Positions 1 to 6,488 of a stretch of 18,163 nucleotides of DNA are shown one piece after another (position 1 is the stretch's first letter; each line of letters begins with the position of its first letter). The DNA is taken from assembly GCA_006386115.1 (NCBI GenBank), contig VFIW01000082.1, forward strand, positions 198,536 through 216,698, written 5' to 3'. The DNA comes from Globisporangium splendens. Taxonomy: Eukaryota > Oomycota > Peronosporomycetes > Pythiales > Pythiaceae. The notes under the pieces were generated by a model, which was given only the letters and a program-made list of their open reading frames with translations, searched no databases and was not told the origin of the DNA. A program made the translations under genes and the position numbers.

Positions 1-222
1 TCTCTGATCGATCCTCAGGGAGAGCGTCGTGGATCGTTGAGTCTCTATGTCGATCATGAGGATCGATCGACTCGTCGTCGAGGAGAGAAATCGTTGAACC
101 GTCAACGCTTCTACAGAGTTCGGTGGCTTGGCTATCCACCGGACTCAGACACGTGGGAACCCCGAGAGACTCTTCAGTCTGATGTTCCCGACGTGGTTCA
201 CAGCTACGAGCAGAGCTTGTAG
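1..222 (+). CDS. Ty3/Gypsy retrotransposon polyprotein, 3' end with chromodomain (5' partial)
   Basis: The frame is open from the first base of the window and ends at TAG 220-222, so only the last 73 codons of a longer polyprotein are present. The C-terminal part reads FYRVRWLGYPPDSDTWEP followed by a helix-like tail ending VVHSYEQSL. The aromatic-x-V-x-W-x-G-Y ... TWEP pattern is the core of a chromodomain, which in chromovirus-type Gypsy elements sits after the integrase and is thought to guide integration toward particular chromatin. Reverse transcriptase, RNase H and the integrase core would lie to the left of the window. A polypurine tract and an LTR start follow about 400 bp downstream, as expected for the 3' end of such an element. 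The family assignment is by motif only; whether the full element is intact cannot be judged. Confidence 0.8.
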   Translation, partial: SLIDPQGERRGSLSLYVDHEDRSTRRRGEKSLNRQRFYRVRWLGYPPDSDTWEPRETLQSDVPDVVHSYEQSL

Positions 223-236
223 TGCTCTTGCGAGCA

Positions 237-545
237 CTAGAACGACGAGAGCCAAGCTTTATGGTCGTTCTCGAGCGTGCCTCCTAGGTTCCCTAGCAAA
301 CGCTCGACAAGATGCTCGTTCTCGAGTCGGACAAGCGTCTTCCACGACTCGAGCTTCGCTGTGGTGGACTGGCCTGGACCGTCGCTGCCGGACATCTTGC
401 GCCAGAGGAAGAACAACTCCTTGTAGAACCGACGTCCTCCACGCTTCTTGCGAATAGCGGAGATGTCGTACAAGCCGGGAGTCGTCCGCTGCCGCTTCGG
501 CTCGGGCTGTTCTTCGCGCTTCACTTGGTCGCTTGATCGCTTCAT
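237..545 (-). CDS. Antisense ORF in the pol-to-LTR spacer, hypothetical basic protein
   Basis: An ATG at 545 opens a 102-codon frame on the strand opposite to the retrotransposon polyprotein, ending at TAG 239-237. The frame is also open upstream of that ATG, to about 758. The product is basic at its N-terminus, with a possible bipartite nuclear signal (KREEQPEPKRQR) followed by an aromatic, charged middle (RRFYKELFFLWRK) and a Leu/Glu-rich C-terminal half. I recognise no domain. It fills the spacer between the pol stop and the LTR. Antisense ORFs in this position are known in some plant Gypsy elements (for example Grande and RIRE2), so a real gene is possible, but a chance ORF is not excluded. 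Confidence 0.3.
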   Translation of the reverse strand: MKRSSDQVKREEQPEPKRQRTTPGLYDISAIRKKRGGRRFYKELFFLWRKMSGSDGPGQSTTAKLESWKTLVRLENEHLVERLLGNLGGTLENDHKAWLSSF

Positions 546-609
546 GGTCAATTGGAAAGTGAGAGCGGGTGCCTCTTCCGAAAGAAGTAAAGTCCGTGAT
601 GGAACTTTA

Positions 610-621
610 AGGGAGGGATGA
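610..621 (+). other. Putative polypurine tract of the Gypsy element
   Basis: The purine-rich run AGGGAGGGATGA lies immediately before TGTAATGGG, the presumed LTR start. A polypurine tract directly 5' of the 3' LTR is the usual primer site for plus-strand DNA synthesis in LTR retrotransposons. Its position 390 bp after the pol stop fits. It fixes the left boundary and the orientation of the LTR. Confidence 0.6.
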
Positions 622-1259
622 TGTAATGGGCTAAGGCTGCCATTACATGCAAGGTGGCTCTTTGTGTGTGTCACACACCACCTGATGCGCGCATTGTGGG
701 TGCGAAGATATTGGGTGAAACACATAAAAGTGATCCCCACATGCACTTGTGACGTCATCGTCTGACGTCAGAGCAATCTGTGTCTGAGTTGAGTGTTGGT
801 CGCTCGCAATCATTGAGATTCGGCGTGATTACGCACAGTAGCACCCTGGACGTAAAGATAATGGTTCCTGATTGGAATCCAGTTGGTGACGACGGCGACG
901 TGTCACTGGCACTTGATGTGAGTGGCTTCAGCCAGTCACATCATGGAGAATCTTCCAGAACGTTCTCTTCAAGATTCTCGAGCGTCTCTGATTTAACCTC
1001 ACCAAGTGTACCCAAGGTTAAATGTGCATATCGTAGGTTTGTTTTGCATGTGTAGGTTTTATGCATATAACCTCCAGGAGCCCATGTGGTGTTTTGTAAG
1101 AGGGCGCTGTTCCAAACAGTCCCTCAAACACGGCACACACGCTTGTGCCAGAGGAAGCAATCTCCCGACTTAGAGGGAGGAAGAAGACTTGAGGGCTTGG
1201 TGGTAAAATTGCAACTGAATTGAAATGAGCTTATGGTTCCTGACACTACATGTAAAACA
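622..1259 (+). mobile_element. 3' LTR of the Gypsy element (forward copy)
   Basis: The segment begins TGTAATGGGC right after a polypurine tract and plausibly ends ...ACATGTAAAACA at 1259, giving TG...CA ends and about 638 bp. Support comes from internal homology: most of 622-1090 is matched in inverted orientation by 1260-1745, and 1090-1259 is matched in inverted orientation by 1746-1900. Shared blocks include the start TGTAATGGGCTA, TCCCCACATGCAC, two TGACGTCA octamers, GAGTGGCT, and GTGTACCCAAGGTT. The 3' edge is less certain than the 5' edge, because no primer binding site or target duplication confirms it. A short imperfect palindrome (622-646) forms the first bases. Confidence 0.65.
750..770. 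promoter_or_regulatory. Paired CRE-like TGACGTCA octamers in the LTR U3
   Basis: Two exact TGACGTCA palindromes occur at 750-757 and 763-770, 13 bp apart start to start. The same pair with the same spacing occurs in the inverted LTR copy at 1588-1595 and 1601-1608. TGACGTCA is the classic full site for CREB/ATF-type bZIP proteins. The function here is inferred from conservation in two diverged copies and from the position in the presumed U3. Confidence 0.45.
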
Positions 1260-1498
1260 CCACTAGGGCTCCTAGAGGTTTTATAACTAAAACCTAAACA
1301 TACACAATAAAACCTATGAATCTGATATATAAAACCTTGGGTACACTGAGGTTGAACCCACGAGATCTTCGAGAAGCTTGAACTTGAAGTCCCGTGGAAA
1401 ATTCCCTGCAAAGTGATTGGCTACAGCCACTCACTTCAGGTGGCAGAGACACGTTGGTCTCATCACCAACGCAGTTTCCCAAGTAGGAACCATCACTC

Positions 1499-1576
1499 AG
1501 TACTTGATTAGTACATGGATGTCATCACTCTGTACTGATTAGTACATGTGAACAACATTCTGCACTGATCAGCACA
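1499..1576. repeat. Three near-palindromic GTACTgATtAGTAC units spaced ~31 bp
   Basis: Units lie at 1499-1515, 1531-1546 (TGTACTGATTAGTACA) and 1561-1576 (TGCACTGATCAGCACA). Each is an imperfect palindrome, and they repeat with a period of about 30-32 bp. They fall in the inverted LTR copy between the TGACGTCA pair and the GGTTCC block. The forward copy has unrelated sequence there, so the array arose in, or survived only in, this copy. Confidence 0.55.
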
Positions 1577-1587
1577 GAGAGCGCTAG

Positions 1588-1608
1588 TGACGTCATGGGA
1601 TGACGTCA
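1588..1608. promoter_or_regulatory. Paired TGACGTCA octamers, inverted LTR copy
   Basis: Exact octamers lie at 1588-1595 and 1601-1608, with the same 13-bp spacing as the pair at 750-770. They are kept although the sequence between and around them has changed, which suggests selection on the element's promoter before it decayed. Confidence 0.45.
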
Positions 1609-1745
1609 CATGTGCATGTGGGGACTGTCGTACTGTAATCCCTTTGTTATTTGTCTCTCCACAATGCACACTGAAGGTGGTGTGTGGCACACTAGATCTG
1701 GGAACAGATCCACCTTCATGTAATGGCTAGGTATAGCCCATTACA

Positions 1746-2155
1746 TGTTTTACATGTAGCGTCAAAAACCATAAGCTCATTTCAATTAAGTTGTAATTTT
1801 GTCAGGTTCCTCTCAAGTCTTCCTCTTCAAGTGCAAGCGTGCGTGCCGTGTTTGAGGCTGTCTTGGATAGCCTCTTACAGCTAGCATGCAATTGTTCTGA
1901 CTGAAACCTATGGTGTCTCTCATTGGTAGATAGTCAGGTGTTCAGTCCGACTATCATCCAATGGGATTAAATCTCAACGGCTTCGTCCTATTGACTAATA
2001 TGCAAATGGCTACGTACAGTGTTCATGAGTGACACATTTTAATGTGTCCCAAACTGTATTTAGTGGGTGGGTTCGGAAGAAGTGGTAAAACCCATGTGGG
2101 TGAAAACCCACACCCTCCCGACCCGGGAACCCATGCGATGGGGAGTCCCATTACA
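1746..2155 (-). mobile_element. Second minus-strand LTR-like segment (~410 bp)
   Basis: On the minus strand this opens TGTAATGGGACTC at 2155 and ends ...CTACATGTAAAACA at 1746, so it has TG...CA ends like the forward LTR. Its 3' ~150 bp matches the 3' part of the forward LTR (ATAAGCTCATTTCAATT, TCAAGTCTTCCTC and GTGCCGTGTTTGAGG read on the + strand). Its 5' part is unrelated to the forward LTR apart from the first nine bases. It contains hairpins at 2031-2048 and 2095-2112. It is probably an LTR of a related subfamily. No polypurine tract precedes it at 2156 and beyond. Confidence 0.45.
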
Positions 2156-2423
2156 ATTTCAGTGTATTTTTATGTTGAACGGTAGAATAAACTTGCCATC
2201 AATAATTTGCGGGCACCAAAAATATCTTCATTCGAGTATACTTCCTTGAGAGACAATCTACAACCATGCAGTTGCTCCTACTCAACAAGGTTCAAAAAGT
2301 ACCTTGGCTCAGGTCGGCATCAGCTAAATGATATCTACGAATCGGGATGACTCGAGCGATCTACACTGCAGACCGTTGTTTCTAGTCGAAGGCACATGTT
2401 GCGTCAATATCATGTACAGTATG

Positions 2424-2458
2424 GAACTAGGTGCGAAGAGAACAAGGGCACCTAGTTC
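2424..2458. repeat. Perfect 11-bp inverted repeat (hairpin)
   Basis: GAACTAGGTGC at 2424-2434 is followed by a 13-nt loop and then its exact complement GCACCTAGTTC at 2448-2458. No T-run follows and no gene ends nearby, so I do not call a terminator. It may be a remnant of a foldback or MITE-like element. Confidence 0.6.
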
Positions 2459-3163
2459 ATTACCCTGTGTGACATAGACACAACATGTACCTTTGACCAC
2501 AGACGACAGAAACTATTTAACAGATTCTTCCTCCACGCAGGCAGGCGGCATAGCGCCTGTGAGATACTCTTCAGCTGCGCGTTTCTTGCCACAACTTGTG
2601 GTCCTCAAGAGAGTTGTTCTGTTTGTTGAGTCGATATGAAGGGATTGGACACTTTTGTTCTGCGTGCTTGATCGTGATGAAGATGCTGTCAGTGAGAAAA
2701 CAGCGGAAGTGGAACGATGCAAAAGGTGGCTTTGAGGATCTTTTGGTGACTGGCAGCGTGTCTGGCGCTGCCAGATGCAGAACGACAGACGCGTCAAGTA
2801 AGCAGATGGGTGCGATGACTCATGCACACGTACTTGTATTTGCTGTGCGAACACGCGTTTGTTTGAGCGCGTGAGATGGAAAAGTCTGGAAGAGTTGGCC
2901 CCTGCTGATGTTTTCATAAATGCTTTTACGGGCCGTTTTTCCACTTTGCGCGTCCGCTGTGTGCGTGCCGATACACTTTTTGCAGAGTGCTTGATGGAAT
3001 CTGCAACGTCCTGCCTCGATTGCGTATTCTTTAAGCACTGACAGCCTGACGTGGCTGAACCGTCGCGTATCCTAATTCGATCTTTTGTTCTGAACTGACA
3101 GCTGCAAAAAGTGCATCAAGTCCATAAAGACAACTGTCCGAGTGAAGCCATCTCTGTATTCGC

Positions 3164-3181
3164 TGTGTGTGTGTGTGTGTG
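3164..3181. repeat. (TG)9 microsatellite
   Basis: An uninterrupted dinucleotide run in intergenic DNA. It accounts for the Cys/Val-rich reading frame across this stretch. Confidence 0.9.
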
Positions 3182-3744
3182 CGTATCACAACCACACAGA
3201 TGCACTTGTTGTTCTGCATGTGTGGATTGCGTGGAGTGCAGAGAGCGTGCTGTGCGGCATCAGGCAAATGGAAAATAAGGCGCACTTGCAGCAAAGTGTC
3301 AAGCAAATTCTGCTATTTATAGAAAAAACAAATCTGGAAAATGGAAAGAAGCTGCAAGTATTTTCAAGGAAAAAAAAAAAGAAAAGAAAACTGCTAATCT
3401 GTGACACAGTGATTTGTGTTATCTACATACAAACAGAAAGAAAAGGAAACGAATAAAAAAACGAACGTTTGCTCGTTTCATATCCACCACACATGAGGCG
3501 GTTTCTGCTTCTTCAACCAATACAAAATGGTGATGGATGTGGAAGATTCAAGCAAATGTATATATGCGAGAATGTATGTGTCAAGATTTACGGAATGGCA
3601 ATGGATATATTGAATATCCAGCATTCTGCACACTATCTAAATGCAAGTCCTGGTTTGCACGAACGAGAATTCGAAAATCTCGTTTTGCGCTTTTTCTTCT
3701 TCGAAAAATAGACGACGACACTTCAAAGTGTTGAGATGGATGGA

Positions 3745-3762
3745 TGTGTGTGTGTGTGTGTG
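3745..3762. repeat. (TG)9 microsatellite upstream of the FYVE gene
   Basis: An uninterrupted TG run about 250 bp before the chosen start codon of the FYVE gene. It is complementary to the CA run at 3930-3952. Confidence 0.9.
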
Positions 3763-3929
3763 GTTTGTATGAATATATACCTTATATTTCGATATGCGAG
3801 CACGCAGCAAAGCGTGGAAAGAAGGCAAAGTCTCGCTCTCTCTTTTGACTTTTCTTCTGATTCCATGGCGCTTTTGCACACAGCACCAGAGTGCCACGTC
3901 TGCTCTGCATTCGCGTTTTGGGACAGCGC

Positions 3930-3952
3930 CACACACACACACACACACACAC
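3930..3952. repeat. (CA)n microsatellite upstream of the FYVE gene
   Basis: About 11 CA units lie 60 bp before the ATG at 4015. Translated in frame it would give alternating Thr-His, one reason to place it in the leader or promoter rather than in the protein. Confidence 0.9.
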
Positions 3953-3962
3953 TCCATACAGT

Positions 3963-3969
3963 TCACTCC
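3963..3969 (+). promoter_or_regulatory. Possible oomycete initiator (TCACTCC) of the FYVE gene
   Basis: TCACTCC fits the oomycete Inr consensus YCAYTYY and lies 46 bp upstream of ATG 4015, a usual distance for these compact promoters. A 7-base degenerate motif occurs often by chance, so this is weak evidence, but it favours the downstream ATG as the real start. Confidence 0.3.
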
Positions 3970-4014
3970 ATCAACCAAGTGTGCGTGGGTTTCCCCTTCA
4001 GCCAACAGCTCAGC

Positions 4015-6318
4015 ATGCGCGACGGCGTCGCCTCCAAGAGCAGCAGCAAGGTCTCGGCTTCGTGGACGTCCTCCGGCGGCAAACTCGCGCTCTCGAGCCG
4101 CTTCAGCAGCCACGAGAGCGACTTCGCCACGACGGCGTCGTCCATGGCGTCCACCTCATCGCCCGCGTCCGTCTCGCAGTCCGCGTACGCGCGCATGAGC
4201 TCCTTCCGGTCACTGCGGCTGCCTCGACGCCGTCATTTAGCGGCTCCGAGCCAGCAGCGACACTCCGCAGGCATCGTGGCGTGTGGTAATAACGGTAACA
4301 GCGTTGATGTGCGAGAAGTTGACGACGACGACGACGACATTGCGATTCTCCAGCCGGACGACGAGAATCCGCGCAATTCTGAGAAGAAGAATGCTCCCAA
4401 GCGGCTCTGGCGCAGCCTCTCGACGATGCGCATGGCGCTCTCCAGCCGCACTCTGTCCTCCAAGAAGCACCGCGAGACCATCATGTACTCGATCTCGTTC
4501 TACCCGTGGAAGCGCGATCCGCGCGCGTACTACTCCAACCCGGAGGCTGCGGCCGAGTGGGTACCCGACACAGCCAGCAAGCGGTGCCAGATCTGCCTGA
4601 CCATGTTCCAGCTGACGCGGCGACGGCACCATTGCCGCCTCTGTGGCCGCCTGATCTGCAACGAGTGCTCACTGCAGCGCACGTACTTCCCGTTCTCCAA
4701 GCAGATCCGCAGCCAGCACCACCTGATCAAGGACGGCGCGCCACAGCGCACGTGCAACGCGTGCGCGGGCACGCTCAAGAATATGGCGGTGCAGAACGAC
4801 CCGCGCGTCAAGCGATTCGCGGTCCACGCACCTTCGAACGGGTCCTTTGATGACGATGACGATGATCAGGATGACTATATGGACAGCCATCGCGGCTCAA
4901 GACGAGGCTCCCAGCACCGCAAGAGCATCACGGACGACGACATTTACGTGATCGACAGCGGCAAAAGCAGCCGCCTTGCGCTGGCGTTGCCGTCGACTTC
5001 CCAGTCGCAAACCGACGAACTGGACGAGATCCTGCATGCGCGCGCGGTGTCGCGGAAGAACCCCAAGCCGAGGTACTACGTGATCAACATCGAGTGGCTT
5101 GAGCAGTGGCTCGCGTACGTGCACGTGGACGCCGCGCCCGAAGCCACTTTCCATCGCCGTCGCCGTCATTCTTCGCGGATCCGACATACCCACACCAGAC
5201 GCCATTGGAGTGCGCGTCCTGGTCCCATCGCGAACTATGCGCTGCTAGATTTCGTGAGCGGCAAGCTGGTGCCGAAGGACGACTTGGAGCGCAGCCGCGG
5301 CAATGACTCCGGTGGGGACTACCGCATCGTGAGCGAGGAAGTCTGGAACGTGTTTGTGCGGCTCTACGGCGGCGGTCCATGCATTCAACTGCCTCTGGAA
5401 GTCGAAGACAGCCTTGTGGTCATCAACAAGAACGGCAAGGGCAGCAGTGACGTCATGGTCTCAACGCATCCAAGTAGCTCTTCAGGTTCCGCAGGAGTAG
5501 CTCCTCCCAGCACGTGGATCATCCTGGAGCTGGACGACTCGCTCCCGCCGATCGCGTGTCCAGATGCATCCGAGTTGTTCAAGGGCAAACAACGCCAGCC
5601 TCTTCGCCGCGCGGCGTCCGTGAGCTCCATCCGACAGCAAGCCTCGAGTGTGAAGCACCGCTCGAGCGTGTTCCCGATCCGCGAGACGGCACCAAGCCTT
5701 CCAAACGAACTGGAGCGATCGCAGACGTACTTTTCGAGCGACTCGTACGTGAACTGCATCACGTCGCCGCCGTACTCGATCGCCGAGGAGAAACAGAAGC
5801 GAAGCCAGGCGCTGCTCCACGCTGGAGACTCGCTACTCAAGAGCAGCGTCAACAGTGGCAACCTCAGCAGTGGCCGAATCAGCCGCAGCAGTGTGTGGCG
5901 CCAATGGCGCTCGCGACACGAGACTGGATCGAGCGTCTCGTCCTTCTCCGACTCCTTGGGAGTGTATTCCAAAGGCAGCGACGGCACTGTGCTTTACGAA
6001 CCAGCTCCAACTACTCATGCTGTTGTTCCTCACGAGCGTGGCAGCAATGCCATCAAGAGTTCGGAGATCAGCCACGTGCGGTCAACGCACGGACAAGAAA
6101 TCGAGGCGGAAGCTGCTGCTGTCGCTACCTCGTTCCGGTCCACGCACAGCGATTCTTCCCAGAAGACGACGATCGCCGCCGTGTCTGCATTTGCCGTCGC
6201 GGCCGCCGAGGCGCGCAAGAAGTCGGCGCTCTCGCTCTCGTTCTCGCGCTACTCGTCCATCCTGTCCAGCAGCATGCTCAAGGACCGGTCAAGCGACGAG
6301 TTCACCTCAATAGCCTAA
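4015..6318 (+). CDS. FYVE zinc-finger protein with a DUSP-like domain
   Basis: Single exon, 767 residues from ATG 4015 to TAA 6318. The N-terminal ~170 residues are Ser/Arg-rich with an acidic DDDDD run. A FYVE finger occupies roughly residues 180-255. It shows the three signature elements: WVPD (W182), the basic RRRHHCRLCG patch (from residue 202) and RTCNAC in place of RVC. Four Cys pairs bind two zinc ions in this family, and FYVE fingers bind PtdIns(3)P on endosomes. About 100 residues later, near 350-470, lies a DUSP-like domain: IEWLEQWLAYV, then PGPIANYALLD (402), then YRIVSEEVW...YGGGP (451). It is interrupted by a basic Arg/His insert before PGPI. No ubiquitin protease catalytic domain follows; the C-terminal 300 residues are Ser-rich and probably disordered. 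The frame is open back to 3736, with another in-frame ATG at 3865. I prefer 4015 because the upstream frame is CA/TG-repeat sequence. The gene converges with the JmjC gene, 170 bp apart. Confidence 0.85.
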   Translation: MRDGVASKSSSKVSASWTSSGGKLALSSRFSSHESDFATTASSMASTSSPASVSQSAYARMSSFRSLRLPRRRHLAAPSQQRHSAGIVACGNNGNSVDVREVDDDDDDIAILQPDDENPRNSEKKNAPKRLWRSLSTMRMALSSRTLSSKKHRETIMYSISFYPWKRDPRAYYSNPEAAAEWVPDTASKRCQICLTMFQLTRRRHHCRLCGRLICNECSLQRTYFPFSKQIRSQHHLIKDGAPQRTCNACAGTLKNMAVQNDPRVKRFAVHAPSNGSFDDDDDDQDDYMDSHRGSRRGSQHRKSITDDDIYVIDSGKSSRLALALPSTSQSQTDELDEILHARAVSRKNPKPRYYVINIEWLEQWLAYVHVDAAPEATFHRRRRHSSRIRHTHTRRHWSARPGPIANYALLDFVSGKLVPKDDLERSRGNDSGGDYRIVSEEVWNVFVRLYGGGPCIQLPLEVEDSLVVINKNGKGSSDVMVSTHPSSSSGSAGVAPPSTWIILELDDSLPPIACPDASELFKGKQRQPLRRAASVSSIRQQASSVKHRSSVFPIRETAPSLPNELERSQTYFSSDSYVNCITSPPYSIAEEKQKRSQALLHAGDSLLKSSVNSGNLSSGRISRSSVWRQWRSRHETGSSVSSFSDSLGVYSKGSDGTVLYEPAPTTHAVVPHERGSNAIKSSEISHVRSTHGQEIEAEAAAVATSFRSTHSDSSQKTTIAAVSAFAVAAAEARKKSALSLSFSRYSSILSSSMLKDRSSDEFTSIA

Positions 6319-6488
6319 GTCTTGTGCGTCCATGTGTACAATAGAAAGGAAAATAACGTCGTGACGCTGAGGTGCTGGAGCTTCTTCTGTGTTGTGAGTC
6401 GAACTTTGTTGTCTGTGCGTGCTTTGTGGGGGTTTGGTGCTGGAGAAAATACAATTTTGATTCGTTTTAGCTGGCAAAACTCCGGCGT

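Larger units (their letters stand above)
1260..1745 (-). mobile_element. Inverted, 3'-truncated LTR copy
   Basis: Read on the minus strand, this starts TGTAATGGGC at 1745 and follows the forward LTR block by block: CACACACCACC, TCCCCACATGCAC, the TGACGTCA pair, ATGGTTCCT, TTGGTGA, GAGTGGCT, GTGTACCCAAGG, and a GGAGCCC...GTGGTGTTTT block. It then stops matching at about 1260, where the sequence switches to the end of the forward LTR in the opposite sense. The last ~170 bp of the LTR are therefore missing from this copy. Identity to the forward copy is moderate by eye, with several small indels, so this is an old or different-subfamily copy. Confidence 0.6.
2156..3735. other. Intergenic region without a supportable gene
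   Basis: About 1.6 kb between the transposon debris and the first host gene. Short frames exist on both strands (the longest is 143 codons, minus strand 2513-2944) but none shows a domain, a signal peptide, or composition like the neighbouring genes. The visible structure is a perfect 11-bp stem at 2424-2458, a (TG)9 run at 3164-3181, and an A-rich stretch around 3369-3400. The base composition is clearly more AT-rich than the coding regions. Confidence 0.6.

Noticed and set aside
2095..2112. GC-rich hairpin (TGTGGGT, GAAA loop, ACCCACA) as a terminator
   Set aside because: Rho-independent terminators do not apply to a nuclear eukaryotic locus; it lies inside an LTR-like segment and is better seen as part of that repeat.
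2156..2300. Possible Copia reverse transcriptase fragment on the minus strand (a short stretch resembling VYSNEDIFGARKLLMAS)
   Set aside because: The similarity to the Copia DYxExFAPV...LL pattern is short and weak, and no neighbouring RT motifs were found.
2513..2944. 143-codon minus-strand frame in the intergenic region
   Set aside because: No domain, no signal peptide or RxLR-type motif, composition unlike neighbouring genes; overlapping frames on the other strand are equally open.
3637..4113. 158-codon minus-strand frame and other Cys/Val or Thr/His-rich frames near 3720-4200
   Set aside because: They are translations of TG/CA microsatellites and shadows of the FYVE gene.
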